From: Extensimonas vulgaris
Lineage (GTDB): Bacteria > Pseudomonadota > Gammaproteobacteria > Burkholderiales > Burkholderiaceae_C
Reading direction: 5' to 3'
DNA length: 64,000 bases
Assembly (NCBI RefSeq): GCF_003337425.1
Contig: NZ_QPJU01000006.1
Coordinates: 150,394-214,393 of the forward strand
The notes under the pieces: generated by a model
Seen by the model: only the letters and a program-made list of their open reading frames with translations
Told to the model about the DNA's origin: nothing
Database searches by the model: none
Shown: one piece after another, positions 41,700 to 50,038 of the stretch
How the letters are laid out: the number at the start of each line of letters is the position of its first letter
Position numbering within the stretch: the stretch's first letter is position 1
Position numbers and translations under genes: made by a program

Positions 41700-42803
41700 T
41701 CAGCCTGCGCCCTCCTGAACCATCTGGGCGGAATCCTCTGCGGCCAAGCCAGACTCCGTGGCGTGGGCTCTGCGTTGTCGGGCGCGGCGGGCGCGTTCGA
41801 GTGCCTGCGCGGTGCTGCGCGGATCGAGTCCGTACATTGCGGCGAACCGTGCTTCGGCGTGGCGCCGGGCTTGCGGCGTTGGTGCAGGGGCAGCGCTGGC
41901 TTGATCGGCGCCGCTGGCCTCGAAGGCGCGCAGCAGGGCCTCGTCTTTGGCGTTGCGCGCGGCCCATTCGGCCAGGGCCTCCTCGAGCAAGGCATTGACG
42001 GCCTCGTCGCGGCTGCGCACGCGCTCGGTGTACGCCTCGCGCGTGAGGCCCGAAGCCTCGAAGACGGCGACCATGCGCCGGCGCAGCTGGGCCTGGGCGT
42101 CGGCCGTGGCCGCAGCATCGGTGCCGGCGCGCGCCTGGCGGCGGCGGTACACCTCGAGCAGCGCATGCAAGACATGCTCGGGCGCCAGGTCTTCGACCGG
42201 CTGACCGGCCAGGTCGTAGCGCTTGCCGCCCGCGGCCACGCTGTGCAGATAGCGCGTCGAGCGCGTGTGCAGTGCGAGCGCCTCTTTGAGCGCGGCGCGC
42301 TCGAAGGCGTCGGGGTGGGCGGCGATCAGGTCCTGAAAAATGCCGCGCTTGAGGGGCCGGAACACGGCGCCGAAGAGCTGCGGATAAAGCGCGGCGAGCT
42401 GCTCGAGCACGGGGTGCGTGCGCCGCGGCGCGCGTACCCCGCCTTGCGGCGCCGCGGCGGGCGAGGGCGTGCACGAAGGTGCCGCCTGCGCAGCGCCATC
42501 GGCATTTGCGGCCAGGTGCGGCGCCGGCATGGGCGCTGTCGTCTCGGCGCGCCCCGCCGGCTTGCGCCGCTTGTGGCGCGCGCGGCGCGGCGCGGCGGCT
42601 GCCGCGCCGGGCACTGGCACTTGCGGCGCAGCAGCGGGCGGCGTGCTGCCCGATTGCGCGCCAGCCTCCCCGCGCATTTCAGGCGTTTGCGGGGCCGCAG
42701 ACAACTCTAGCGTCTGGGCGGCTTCGGGCGTCTCACGCGGGGCTTGCGCGGCGGCTGCGGGCGCGGGCGGGGCGGCAGGGGCTTGCAGTTCTTGTTCTGG
42801 CAT
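41700..42803 (-). CDS. proQ: ProQ/FinO-domain RNA chaperone
   Basis: A 367-residue RNA-binding protein. The ProQ/FinO domain (about 128-245) reads HPVLEQLAALYPQLFGAVFR, PLKRGIFQDLIAAHPDAFER, ALKEALALHTRSTRYLHSVA and GGKRYDLAGQPVEDLAPEH. The N-terminal 125 residues are low-complexity, rich in Ala, Pro and Glu with a basic patch RRARHKRRKPAGR. The C-terminal part is helical and charged. ProQ proteins bind structured small RNAs and mRNA 3' ends; this one is longer than E. coli ProQ (232). The start ATG 42803 is the first good codon; there is no strong ribosome-binding site. Confidence 0.88.
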   Translation of the reverse strand: MPEQELQAPAAPPAPAAAAQAPRETPEAAQTLELSAAPQTPEMRGEAGAQSGSTPPAAAPQVPVPGAAAAAPRRARHKRRKPAGRAETTAPMPAPHLAANADGAAQAAPSCTPSPAAAPQGGVRAPRRTHPVLEQLAALYPQLFGAVFRPLKRGIFQDLIAAHPDAFERAALKEALALHTRSTRYLHSVAAGGKRYDLAGQPVEDLAPEHVLHALLEVYRRRQARAGTDAAATADAQAQLRRRMVAVFEASGLTREAYTERVRSRDEAVNALLEEALAEWAARNAKDEALLRAFEASGADQASAAPAPTPQARRHAEARFAAMYGLDPRSTAQALERARRARQRRAHATESGLAAEDSAQMVQEGAG

Positions 42804-42850
42804 GGTGTTGGTGAGAGAGGATCGTTTTCGGCGGCGAGAGAACACCCCCG

Positions 42851-44098
42851 TCAGGAAAGGCATTCGTCGAGCACCTCGACCCAGTGGCGCACGGGCAGGT
42901 CGGTGCCGCTTTGCAGGTGGGTGATGCAGCCGACGTTGGCGCTCAGGATGGCCGCGGGTTGCAGCGTCTGCAGCTGGCCGAGCTTGCGGTCGCGCAGCGT
43001 CTGGGCGATTTGGGGCTCGAGCAGCGCATACGTGCCCGCCGAGCCGCAGCACAGGTGCGCCTCGGTGGGCGCGCGCTGCAGGCGCAGGCCCAGCGCCGCC
43101 AGCTGCGTCTCGACCACGTCGCGCAGCTGTTGCCCGTGCTGCAGCGTGCACGGCGGGTGGTAGGCGTACAGCGCTGCGCGCGCCGGGTCTGCGTCCTTCA
43201 TGCGTGGCTGCAGGCGCGGCACCAGGTCGGGCAGGAGCTCGCTCAGGTCGCGCGCGAGCGCGCTGATGCGCGCGGCCTTGTCGGCGTAGGCGGGGTCGCC
43301 GCGCAGGTGGTGGCCGTATTCCTTGACCATGAGGCCGCAGCCCGAGGCGTTGACCACGATGGCCTCGACTCCCGCCCGGCCGCCCTCGGGCGCAACCCAC
43401 GGCCACCAGGCGTCGATGTTTGCGCGCATCTGCGCCTTGCCGCCCTCCTGGTCGTTGAGGTGGAACTTCACCGCGCCACAGCAGCCGGCCTCGGGCGCCA
43501 GCACGGGCTGCAGGCCCGCCGCGTCGAGCACGCGCGCCGTGGCCGCGTTGATGTTGGGCAGCAGCGCGGGCTGTACGCAGCCGGCCAGCAGCAGCACCTT
43601 GCGCGCGTGCGTGCGCGTGGGCCAGGCGCCGGCAGATTGTGCGGGCGGCACCTTGGCGCGCAGCGCCGCGGGCAGCAAGGGGCGCAGTGCCTGCCCGAGC
43701 TTGAGCGTCGGCGCGAACAGCGGCGAAGGCAGCCCTTCTTTGAGCAGCCAGCGCAGCACGCGCTCGCCCACGGGGCGCGGCACCTTGTCTTCGACGAGCT
43801 GGCGGCCGATGTCGATCAGATGGCCGTATTGCACCCCGCTAGGGCAGGTGCTTTCGCAGTTGCGGCAGGTCAGGCAGCGGTCCAGGTGCTGCTGCGTCTT
43901 GCGCGTGGGCGTGGCGCCTTCGAGCACCTGCTTGATCAGGTAAATGCGCCCGCGCGGGCCGTCGAGCTCGTCGCCGAGCAGCTGGTAGGTCGGGCAGGTG
44001 GCCGTGCAAAAGCCGCAGTGCACGCACTTGCGCAAAATCGCCTCGGCCTCGCGGCCTGCAGCCGTGGCGCGGTATTCGGGGGTGAGCTGGGTTTGCAT
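42851..44098 (-). CDS. glcF: Glycolate oxidase iron-sulfur subunit GlcF
   Basis: A 415-residue iron-sulfur protein. Two 4Fe-4S clusters are bound by CVHCGFCTATCPTY near the N-terminus and CLTCRNCESTCPSGVQYGHL. Two CCG-type domains follow, with motifs GCCGAVKFHLN and CCGSAGTYALLEPQ, as in heterodisulfide reductase-type subunits. With GlcD and GlcE it oxidises glycolate to glyoxylate and passes electrons to the quinone pool. Here glcF lies downstream of a DUF1275 gene, which separates it from glcE; glcD is not in the neighbourhood. Confidence 0.95.
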   Translation of the reverse strand: MQTQLTPEYRATAAGREAEAILRKCVHCGFCTATCPTYQLLGDELDGPRGRIYLIKQVLEGATPTRKTQQHLDRCLTCRNCESTCPSGVQYGHLIDIGRQLVEDKVPRPVGERVLRWLLKEGLPSPLFAPTLKLGQALRPLLPAALRAKVPPAQSAGAWPTRTHARKVLLLAGCVQPALLPNINAATARVLDAAGLQPVLAPEAGCCGAVKFHLNDQEGGKAQMRANIDAWWPWVAPEGGRAGVEAIVVNASGCGLMVKEYGHHLRGDPAYADKAARISALARDLSELLPDLVPRLQPRMKDADPARAALYAYHPPCTLQHGQQLRDVVETQLAALGLRLQRAPTEAHLCCGSAGTYALLEPQIAQTLRDRKLGQLQTLQPAAILSANVGCITHLQSGTDLPVRHWVEVLDECLS

Positions 44099-44121
44099 GG
44101 AGTGCGCAAGAGGGCGGAAAT

Positions 44122-44916
44122 TCAGGGAGCCGCAGGCGGCATGGGATGCTGGCGATGCAGGGCTTTGCGCAGCGCCTCACGCAAGCGCGGGCGGTCTTGC
44201 CAAAGGGGCGGCAACGACAGCCCGAGCAACACCAGCGCGAGCGGCACCACGGAAATGAATCCCAGATGTTTGAAGCCCCACGCGCCCGCTACGCCGCCGC
44301 AAAAAAACATGCCCACCAGGCCCGCGAACAGGCGCAGGCGTATCTGGTTGGCGCGCACCTGGCTTTCGGGCGGGCTGCCGGCGCGGTTCCAGTAGAGCGC
44401 CTTGCCGAGTTCTATGCCCAGGTCGGTCACCACGCCGGTCATGTGCGTGGTGCGAATTTGCGCCGACGACATCTTGGTCACCGTGGCGTTTTGCAGTCCC
44501 ATCATGAACGACAGCAGCAACACCGTCATGGGCACCGCAAACGGCGTGCGCCAGTCGAGCGTGAGCGCCCCGATCAGCCCGAAGCCGAGCAGCAGCAGGG
44601 CTTCGAGCAGCAGCGGCAGCGCATAACTGCTGTGCAAATGCCGCTGCCGCGCCCAGTTGACGAGGATCGCCGTCACCGCGGCACCCGCGGTAAAAGCCAG
44701 CAAGGCGCCGAGCGCGTTCAGCACCAACACCATGTTGCCCAGCACCAGGTTGTCGGCCAGCATGGACAAAAAACCCGTCATGTGCGAGGTGTAGAGGTGC
44801 ACGACCAGAAAACCGCCCGCATTGACCGCGCCGGCGTTGAACGCCAGCAATAGCCCGAGCCGCCGGTTGCTCGCCACCGTGCGGTGGCGTCCCGTGAGGT
44901 GGCGCAAGCGCCGCAT
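44122..44916 (-). CDS. YoaK/DUF1275 family membrane protein
   Basis: A 264-residue membrane protein with about six hydrophobic helices. It starts with a basic lead (MRRLRHLTGRHR) and shows the DUF1275 features NAGAVNAGGFLVVHLYTSHM, TGFLSMLADNLVLGNMVL, MMGLQNATVTKMSSAQIRTT and HMTGVVTDLGIELGKALYWN. Function is unknown. The gene lies between glcE (stop side, 3 bases away) and glcF (23 bases away), all on the same strand, so it is probably co-transcribed and may have been inserted into the glc operon. It could be a transporter, but nothing in the sequence proves that. Confidence 0.85.
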   Translation of the reverse strand: MRRLRHLTGRHRTVASNRRLGLLLAFNAGAVNAGGFLVVHLYTSHMTGFLSMLADNLVLGNMVLVLNALGALLAFTAGAAVTAILVNWARQRHLHSSYALPLLLEALLLLGFGLIGALTLDWRTPFAVPMTVLLLSFMMGLQNATVTKMSSAQIRTTHMTGVVTDLGIELGKALYWNRAGSPPESQVRANQIRLRLFAGLVGMFFCGGVAGAWGFKHLGFISVVPLALVLLGLSLPPLWQDRPRLREALRKALHRQHPMPPAAP

Positions 44917-44919
44917 ACG

Positions 44920-46095
44920 CTAGGCTCCTGCGGCCATGCGGCCGGGGTTGAAGATGCCCAGCGGGTCGAAAGCCGCACGTACCCGCGCCTGGATTTTTTG
45001 CAGTGCCGCAGATTGCAAGCCAAAAAGGCATTGAGGGCAATCTCCACCTGCGCTAGGCGCTCTGAAAATCGATGCATTTCCGCCCACGGTCCGCGCGGCC
45101 TCGACGAGCGCTGCGGCGTCTGCGAGCGGCGCTTGCACCCAGCGCAGCGCGCCGTGCCATTCGAGCAGCGGCGCGCTGGCCGTGGCCGGCAGGGCGAGCA
45201 GCGGCGCCGTTGCCGGCAGCGACAGGCGCCACAGCGCATGCATAGGAGCGCGTGCGGCAAACCATGGCAAGGTCTGCTCACGGCAGGCCAGCCAATGGGT
45301 GGCCGCATCCTGGGTAGCGAGCCGCTCTCCACCGAGCGCCCGGCAAGCCTCTTCGACGGCCGCCGCCGCGCCGCGCAGACGCACGTACAGCCAGCCCCAT
45401 TGCTGCGGCGCAGCGCTGTCGCCCGCGCCTGCGTTGTCGTTACTTGCTGGCACCCAGATGCTGGCGTTGATCGGCAAGGGTTGGCGCGCCCAGTCGAGCA
45501 CGCGCTGCAGGGCTGCGGTTTGGGTATAGGAAAAACGCAGTGTCGCCTCGGCCGGCGCCACGGGCAAGACCTTGAGACTCACCTGCGTGATCAAACCCAG
45601 CGTGCCCCAGGCCCCGACCATCAGACGCGAGACGTCGTAGCCCGCGACGTTCTTCATCACCTGCCCGCCAAAGCACAGGGCTTCGCCGCGGCCGTTGACC
45701 AGATGCAGGCCGAGCACGTAATCGCGCACGGCGCCCACGCTCACACGCGCGGGGCCGCTCAGGCCCGCCGCGACCATGCCGCCCACCGTGGCTCCGGCGC
45801 CAGCATCGGGCGTGGCAAAGTGCGGCGGCTCGAACGGCAGGCACTGTCGGCGCTCGGCCAGCGCGGCCTCGAGCTGCGCCAGCGGCGTGCCGGCCCAGGC
45901 CGTGACGACGAGTTCGCTCGGCTCATAACTCACGATACCTGCGAGCGCGCGCGTGTCGAGCACGGTGCCGCGCAAGCCTTGCAGCGCGCCGGGGCCATGA
46001 AAATCCTTGGTACCGCCGCCGCGCAGGCGCAAGGGCGCACGCGCCGCCGCTGCGGCACGCACTTGATCGATGAGCTGGGGCAGGGCTGGGTGCAT
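44920..46095 (-). CDS. glcE: Glycolate oxidase FAD-binding subunit GlcE
   Basis: A 391-residue flavoprotein of the PCMH/FAD_binding_4 fold. The FAD region reads PLRLRGGGTKDFHGPGALQG, DTRALAGIVSYEPSELVVTA, GTPLAQLEAALAERRQ, GAGATVGGMVAAGLSGPARV and KNVAGYDVSRLMVGAWGTLG. It is one of three subunits of glycolate oxidase. The start ATG 46095 is chosen because the fold begins directly after; the frame is open 25 codons further. A family A repeat in frame covers about 45010-45070 near the C-terminus (GGDCPQCLFGLQSAA). The DUF1275 gene follows. Confidence 0.93.
   Translation of the reverse strand: MHPALPQLIDQVRAAAAARAPLRLRGGGTKDFHGPGALQGLRGTVLDTRALAGIVSYEPSELVVTAWAGTPLAQLEAALAERRQCLPFEPPHFATPDAGAGATVGGMVAAGLSGPARVSVGAVRDYVLGLHLVNGRGEALCFGGQVMKNVAGYDVSRLMVGAWGTLGLITQVSLKVLPVAPAEATLRFSYTQTAALQRVLDWARQPLPINASIWVPASNDNAGAGDSAAPQQWGWLYVRLRGAAAAVEEACRALGGERLATQDAATHWLACREQTLPWFAARAPMHALWRLSLPATAPLLALPATASAPLLEWHGALRWVQAPLADAAALVEAARTVGGNASIFRAPSAGGDCPQCLFGLQSAALQKIQARVRAAFDPLGIFNPGRMAAGA
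45010..45070 (-). repeat. Dispersed repeat family A inside glcE
   Basis: On the coding strand TTTTCAGAGCGCCTAGCGCA, then GATTGCCCTCAATGCC and TTTTTGG, resembling the family core and tail, in frame near the 3' end of glcE. Confidence 0.45.
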
Positions 46096-46335
46096 GGTTT
46101 TTTCGTGGGGCTGCAATGGTAGCGGCTTCGCCCTACCGAGGGGACTTTCGTGCGGTTCGTGCAGGGCCACCGCAGGCGGTCGCCGCCCCTGGTCGCCAGC
46201 GCTTGCCGTTCTGAGAAGTCGTCATAGCACGGCGCAGAGCCTTTTATGCGCTGGCCTGCCGTGGCGCGTGGTGGCCGATGCTTCGAGGTATTGGGGGTTT
46301 GAAAAAGCCGGACGTCTGCCGCAGCGAGGGAAAAA

Positions 46336-47034
46336 TCAATGGCGCTTGCTTCGCCCCAGATCGACACCGAGCTGGCGGAGCTTGCGGTACAGATGGGTGC
46401 GTTCAAGACCGGTTTTTTCTGCGACCCGGGTCATGGAGCCGCCTTCGCGTGCCAGGTGAAATTCAAAATAAGCTTTTTCAAATTGGTCGCGGGCTTCGCG
46501 CAAGGGCTGATCGAGGTCAAAACCCTGGTGGCCTGGCGCGGGCTCGGGCGCGAGCACGACGTCTGTGCCTGCGGTCGTCGCAGTGGCGGTGGAGCCAGAG
46601 GGAGGCGGCGGCACCATGGGCGCAGGCACGGCAGTGGCGATGGTCTGGGTGGCGGCGGCGGCCGTGGCGGCGCCGCGGGCCAGGCCTTGCTCCACGGCCT
46701 TGAGCAATTTTTGTAACGTAATCGGTTTTTCGAGGAAGGAAAACGCACCGATGCGGGTGGCCTCCACGGCGGTATCTATCGTGGCGTGCCCGCTCATCAT
46801 GAGCACGGGCATGGTGAGCGCGCCGTTCATGGCCCATTCTTTGAGCAGGGTGACGCCGTCGGTGTCGGGCATCCAGATGTCCAGCAGCACGAGGTCATAG
46901 TCATTGTTGGCGCGCAGGGCACGTGCCTGCGTTGCGTTTTCTGCCAAATCAACGCTATGGCCTTCGTCGTTGAGGATTTCCGACAACAGCTCACGGATGC
47001 CGAGCTCATCGTCCACCACCAAAATATTTGCCAT
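46336..47034 (-). CDS. ntrX: NtrX-like response regulator lacking the AAA+ domain
   Basis: A 232-residue regulator. The receiver (1-115) starts MANILVVDDELGIRELLSEI, with the phosphorylated D52 in LVLLDIWMPDTDG and lysine in FLEKPITLQKLLKA. A low-complexity Ala/Pro/Thr linker (about 120-170) replaces the sigma54-contacting AAA+ domain. A Fis-type helix-turn-helix ends the protein: GGSMTRVAEKTGLERTHLYR, KLRQLGVDL. It lies 44 bases downstream of its kinase ntrY. Without the GAFTGA-containing domain it cannot activate sigma54 promoters and probably acts as a repressor or DNA-binding antagonist; that role is inferred. Confidence 0.88.
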   Translation of the reverse strand: MANILVVDDELGIRELLSEILNDEGHSVDLAENATQARALRANNDYDLVLLDIWMPDTDGVTLLKEWAMNGALTMPVLMMSGHATIDTAVEATRIGAFSFLEKPITLQKLLKAVEQGLARGAATAAAATQTIATAVPAPMVPPPPSGSTATATTAGTDVVLAPEPAPGHQGFDLDQPLREARDQFEKAYFEFHLAREGGSMTRVAEKTGLERTHLYRKLRQLGVDLGRSKRH

Positions 47035-47078
47035 GGGTGAAAAGCATCAAAAAAGGGGTTGTGGTAGGAGTGTTGCTG

Positions 47079-49391
47079 TCAGGCAACACCTGGTGCTGGA
47101 GTGAATGATAGCGAGACTTGTGCTCCGCGCACTACGCCATCTTCTGCGGTGCGGTTGGACAGCTCGATGCGCGCGCCGTGCTCGTCAGCGATCTTTTTGA
47201 CCATGGCAAGGCCCAGACCGGTGCCGCGTGCTTTGGTGGTTACGTAGGGCTCGAAGGCCCGCTGCAAAATGTGTTCGGCAAATCCGGTGCCGCTGTCCTG
47301 TACGATCAGACGCACATTTCCTGTGGATTCATTCCAGCGCGTCATGATGCGCACCGGCGGTGGCGGTTCTTTTCCGCGCCAGGCTTGCAGCGTGGCATCC
47401 TGGGCATTTTGCAGCAGGTTGTGAATCACCTGGCGCAGTTGCTGGGCGTCGCCGGCGATGGGCGGGCAGCGGGGATCGAGGTCGGCTTCGACGGGCACGC
47501 TGGCATTTTCCTCGCCGTAGAGGTGGAGCACGTCACTCACCAGCGCGTTGAGGTCTAGTGCCTGCAAATCGGCCGCGGGCAGGCGCGCGTAGTTGCGAAA
47601 CTCGTTCACGAGCCGCTTCATCGCGTCGACCTGCTCGACGATGGTCTTGACCGACTTGGTCAAGATGGCCTGCTCTGGCGGCGGCAGCTTGCCTTCGAGT
47701 TTCATGGCGAGGCGCTCTGCCGACAGTTGGATGGGCGTGAGCGGATTTTTGATCTCATGCGCCAGGCGGCGCGCCACTTCGGCCCAGGCCTGTGCGCGCT
47801 GCGCCGAGACGATTTCGGTGATGTCGTCGAAAACGAGCAGGCGCGAGCCATCGGGCAGCACGGCGCCGCGCAATATCAGGTTGATCGGATGCTGCGCTGC
47901 GGCCTCGCTCGTACCGTGGAGCGCGAAGGGCAGTTGCCAGTGATCCGCCTCGTGCTGTTCATGGCGGGACACAAAGGCGTCGAACTGGGCCTGCACGGTC
48001 GCGGCAAATTCGGCCAGGCCAGGGACTTGCGCAAGCGGCTGGCCCAGGTAGCGCAGCAGGGGCAAATGCAAAATGCGCGTGGCGCCAGGGTTGCACGAAA
48101 GGATGTGGCCCTGCGCGTCGAGCACCAACACGCCGGCGGTCAGGTTGTCCAGGATGGTTTGGAGCTGGGCACGTGCGGCGTCGACCTGTGCCATGCTGGC
48201 TTCGACGGCCGCGCGCGCTTCTGCAAGCTGCTGCGTCATGAGCGCAAAAGAGCGCGTCAAGCCACCCAGTTCATCCTTGCCTTGCAGCGCGGCCTTGGGG
48301 CTGAGGTTGCCAGCCGCGACCTCGCGCACACCTTCGGCGAGCACGAGCAAAGGGCGCACGAGCTGGTTGCCCAGCAGCACTGCAAGCACCACGGCGCCAA
48401 ACACGGCCAAAAACAGGCTCAGGGTCAGCGTGCCCACGTACATGCGACGCAGCCCGTCGCGCGCGAGCGCGCGCTCCTGGTACTCGCGGTTCGCTTCCTG
48501 CACGGCGATGGCATTCGCGATCAAGGCGGGCGGCAAAGGGATCGTGGCTTGCAAAAAGCGCGGCTCCTCGAGCAGGCCGACGCTTTGGCTGTGCACCAGC
48601 ACGAGCGCCTTCACGCTGGCCCGCGGTGGCTGCGTGCTGCCCGGCTGAAGGTCGTCGAGCCCCTCGATCTGCGTCGTCACGAGCTGTTCGTGCGCGCGCC
48701 GCAGCTGCGCCGCAGTGGGGCGCTCGGGGTTCAGGGCAAAGCGCGACTGGCCGGCGCTCGCCAAGGGGCGGCCCGACGCGCTCCAGAGGATCACATCGGT
48801 GGCGCCGAGCTGGTCGCGAATGTGTTCGAGCACCAAGCCTGCCGCAGCATCGGGAACCTGCGCCAGCTGCGCGCTGGCCGCACGGGTTTTAGCCGCCATA
48901 TCGTTGGCCATGGCTTCGAGCGAGACGCGCGCGAGATTCACGCCTGCGGCGAGCGCGCCTTCGACCTTCACGTCGAACCAGCTCTCTATCGAACGCGTGA
49001 CGAACTGGTACGAAACCACGTAGATCAGCAGGCCGGGCACGAGCCCCACGAAGGCAAAAATGCCCGCGAGCTTGACCAGCAGGCGGCTGCCGAAGCGCTT
49101 GCGGCGCAGCCGCAAACCCAGCCGCACGGCCATCCACACGAGCACGAGCAGCAGCAGTACGGCAACCAAGACATTGAGTGCGAACAGCCAGGCGTAATGG
49201 CGCTCATACAACTCGCGGTTGTTCGTTGCCTGGGTGAGCAAAAAAAGCAGCACCAGGCCAAGAGCGACCATGACCGCCATGCCCACGCCGACCATCCAGC
49301 GCATGGCCCGCGCTTGGCGCGTTGCAGCGTGCACCGAGGCGGAGGTGCCCTGCTCAGCGGTGGTGGGGGCGTTCTTCTTGGCGCGCGTCAC
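47079..49391 (-). CDS. ntrY: NtrY-family sensor histidine kinase
   Basis: A 770-residue membrane kinase. Three to four hydrophobic segments lie in the first 320 residues (WMVGVGMAVMVALGLVLLFL; ALNVLVAVLLLLVLVWMAV; LAGIFAFVGLVPGLLIYVVS; LTLSLFLAVFGAVVLAVLLG), with a periplasmic domain before the last. HAMP, PAS (LTAGVLVLDAQGHILSCNPG) and kinase domains follow; the H-box is ARRLAHEIKNPLTPIQLSAE, the N-box QVIHNLLQNAQDA, and the G-box GTGLGLAMVKKIADEHG. The start is GTG at 49391, because it overlaps the upstream stop as GTGA; the frame extends upstream but over the DUF4390 gene. It is upstream of ntrX. Confidence 0.92.
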   Translation of the reverse strand: MTRAKKNAPTTAEQGTSASVHAATRQARAMRWMVGVGMAVMVALGLVLLFLLTQATNNRELYERHYAWLFALNVLVAVLLLLVLVWMAVRLGLRLRRKRFGSRLLVKLAGIFAFVGLVPGLLIYVVSYQFVTRSIESWFDVKVEGALAAGVNLARVSLEAMANDMAAKTRAASAQLAQVPDAAAGLVLEHIRDQLGATDVILWSASGRPLASAGQSRFALNPERPTAAQLRRAHEQLVTTQIEGLDDLQPGSTQPPRASVKALVLVHSQSVGLLEEPRFLQATIPLPPALIANAIAVQEANREYQERALARDGLRRMYVGTLTLSLFLAVFGAVVLAVLLGNQLVRPLLVLAEGVREVAAGNLSPKAALQGKDELGGLTRSFALMTQQLAEARAAVEASMAQVDAARAQLQTILDNLTAGVLVLDAQGHILSCNPGATRILHLPLLRYLGQPLAQVPGLAEFAATVQAQFDAFVSRHEQHEADHWQLPFALHGTSEAAAQHPINLILRGAVLPDGSRLLVFDDITEIVSAQRAQAWAEVARRLAHEIKNPLTPIQLSAERLAMKLEGKLPPPEQAILTKSVKTIVEQVDAMKRLVNEFRNYARLPAADLQALDLNALVSDVLHLYGEENASVPVEADLDPRCPPIAGDAQQLRQVIHNLLQNAQDATLQAWRGKEPPPPVRIMTRWNESTGNVRLIVQDSGTGFAEHILQRAFEPYVTTKARGTGLGLAMVKKIADEHGARIELSNRTAEDGVVRGAQVSLSFTPAPGVA

Positions 49392-50038
49392 GGGCCTGCC
49401 TCGGGCACGAAGTGCAGGCTGCGCTCGAGTTGGAGATTCCAGCCGCTGTGACCTACCGCGCCGATTTGGAACGGACGCGGCAGCTGCGACAGATCGAGCT
49501 GGAAACGAAAGCGCAGCGTATGCTTGGCACCGGCTTCGATGGCGGAAGCGTCGGCAATTTTCCAGTGCGAAAAACGGCGCATGACCGAGAGCGCCTCGGC
49601 CAAGTCGTCGAAATTCTGTCCTAGCACCACGCCCAGGCCGGTCTGGTTGAACGGCGTAGAGGCGATGCTCAGACGCCATTTGCGCGTCAGCGGCTGGTAG
49701 CTCAGGCGCAAATAGCGATTGGCTGCGGCCACTTCGCGGTCTGACCAGTACCAGCGCTCACGCAGCACCTGCGCCTGCGCCACGAAGAACATCGGAATGC
49801 CTTTTTGCAGCGCGTCCTCGACCAGCTCGGGCAATGTGAACTGCAGCACGGCGCTCAGGTACAAGCCATCCTCGCTGCGCTCGACGCGCAGCTCTTGGAC
49901 CTCCGCGGGATGCTGCTGCGCCAGGGCGCGCCCGTGCATGAGCAGGCCGCACAACACGCAGGCGCAAAGCCAAAGCAGCCGCGACCAAGCATCTTCACGC
50001 CGGTTTTTTTTCGAGTAGCGCGTAGAAAAATCCATCAT
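49388..50038 (-). CDS. DUF4390 exported protein
   Basis: A 216-residue protein with an N-terminal hydrophobic signal (WSRLLWLCACVLCGLLMHGR, likely cut after ALA). The mature part is a DUF4390 domain: RVERSEDGLYLSAVLQFTLP, QKGIPMFFVAQAQVLRERWY and RYLRLSYQPLTRKWRLSIAS. Function is unknown. The start ATG 50038 overlaps the 3' end of rsmB by 44 bases; the second ATG at 50035 is an alternative. It lies in the run rsmB-DUF4390-ntrY-ntrX, which I recall as a conserved order in this group; the ntrY start overlaps its stop by 4 bases. Confidence 0.85.
   Translation of the reverse strand: MMDFSTRYSKKNRREDAWSRLLWLCACVLCGLLMHGRALAQQHPAEVQELRVERSEDGLYLSAVLQFTLPELVEDALQKGIPMFFVAQAQVLRERWYWSDREVAAANRYLRLSYQPLTRKWRLSIASTPFNQTGLGVVLGQNFDDLAEALSVMRRFSHWKIADASAIEAGAKHTLRFRFQLDLSQLPRPFQIGAVGHSGWNLQLERSLHFVPEAGP

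Noticed and set aside
46096..46335. Possible small gene between glcE and ntrX
   Set aside because: Open frames here run into the neighbours as shadows; I see no start with a ribosome-binding site and no family pattern.
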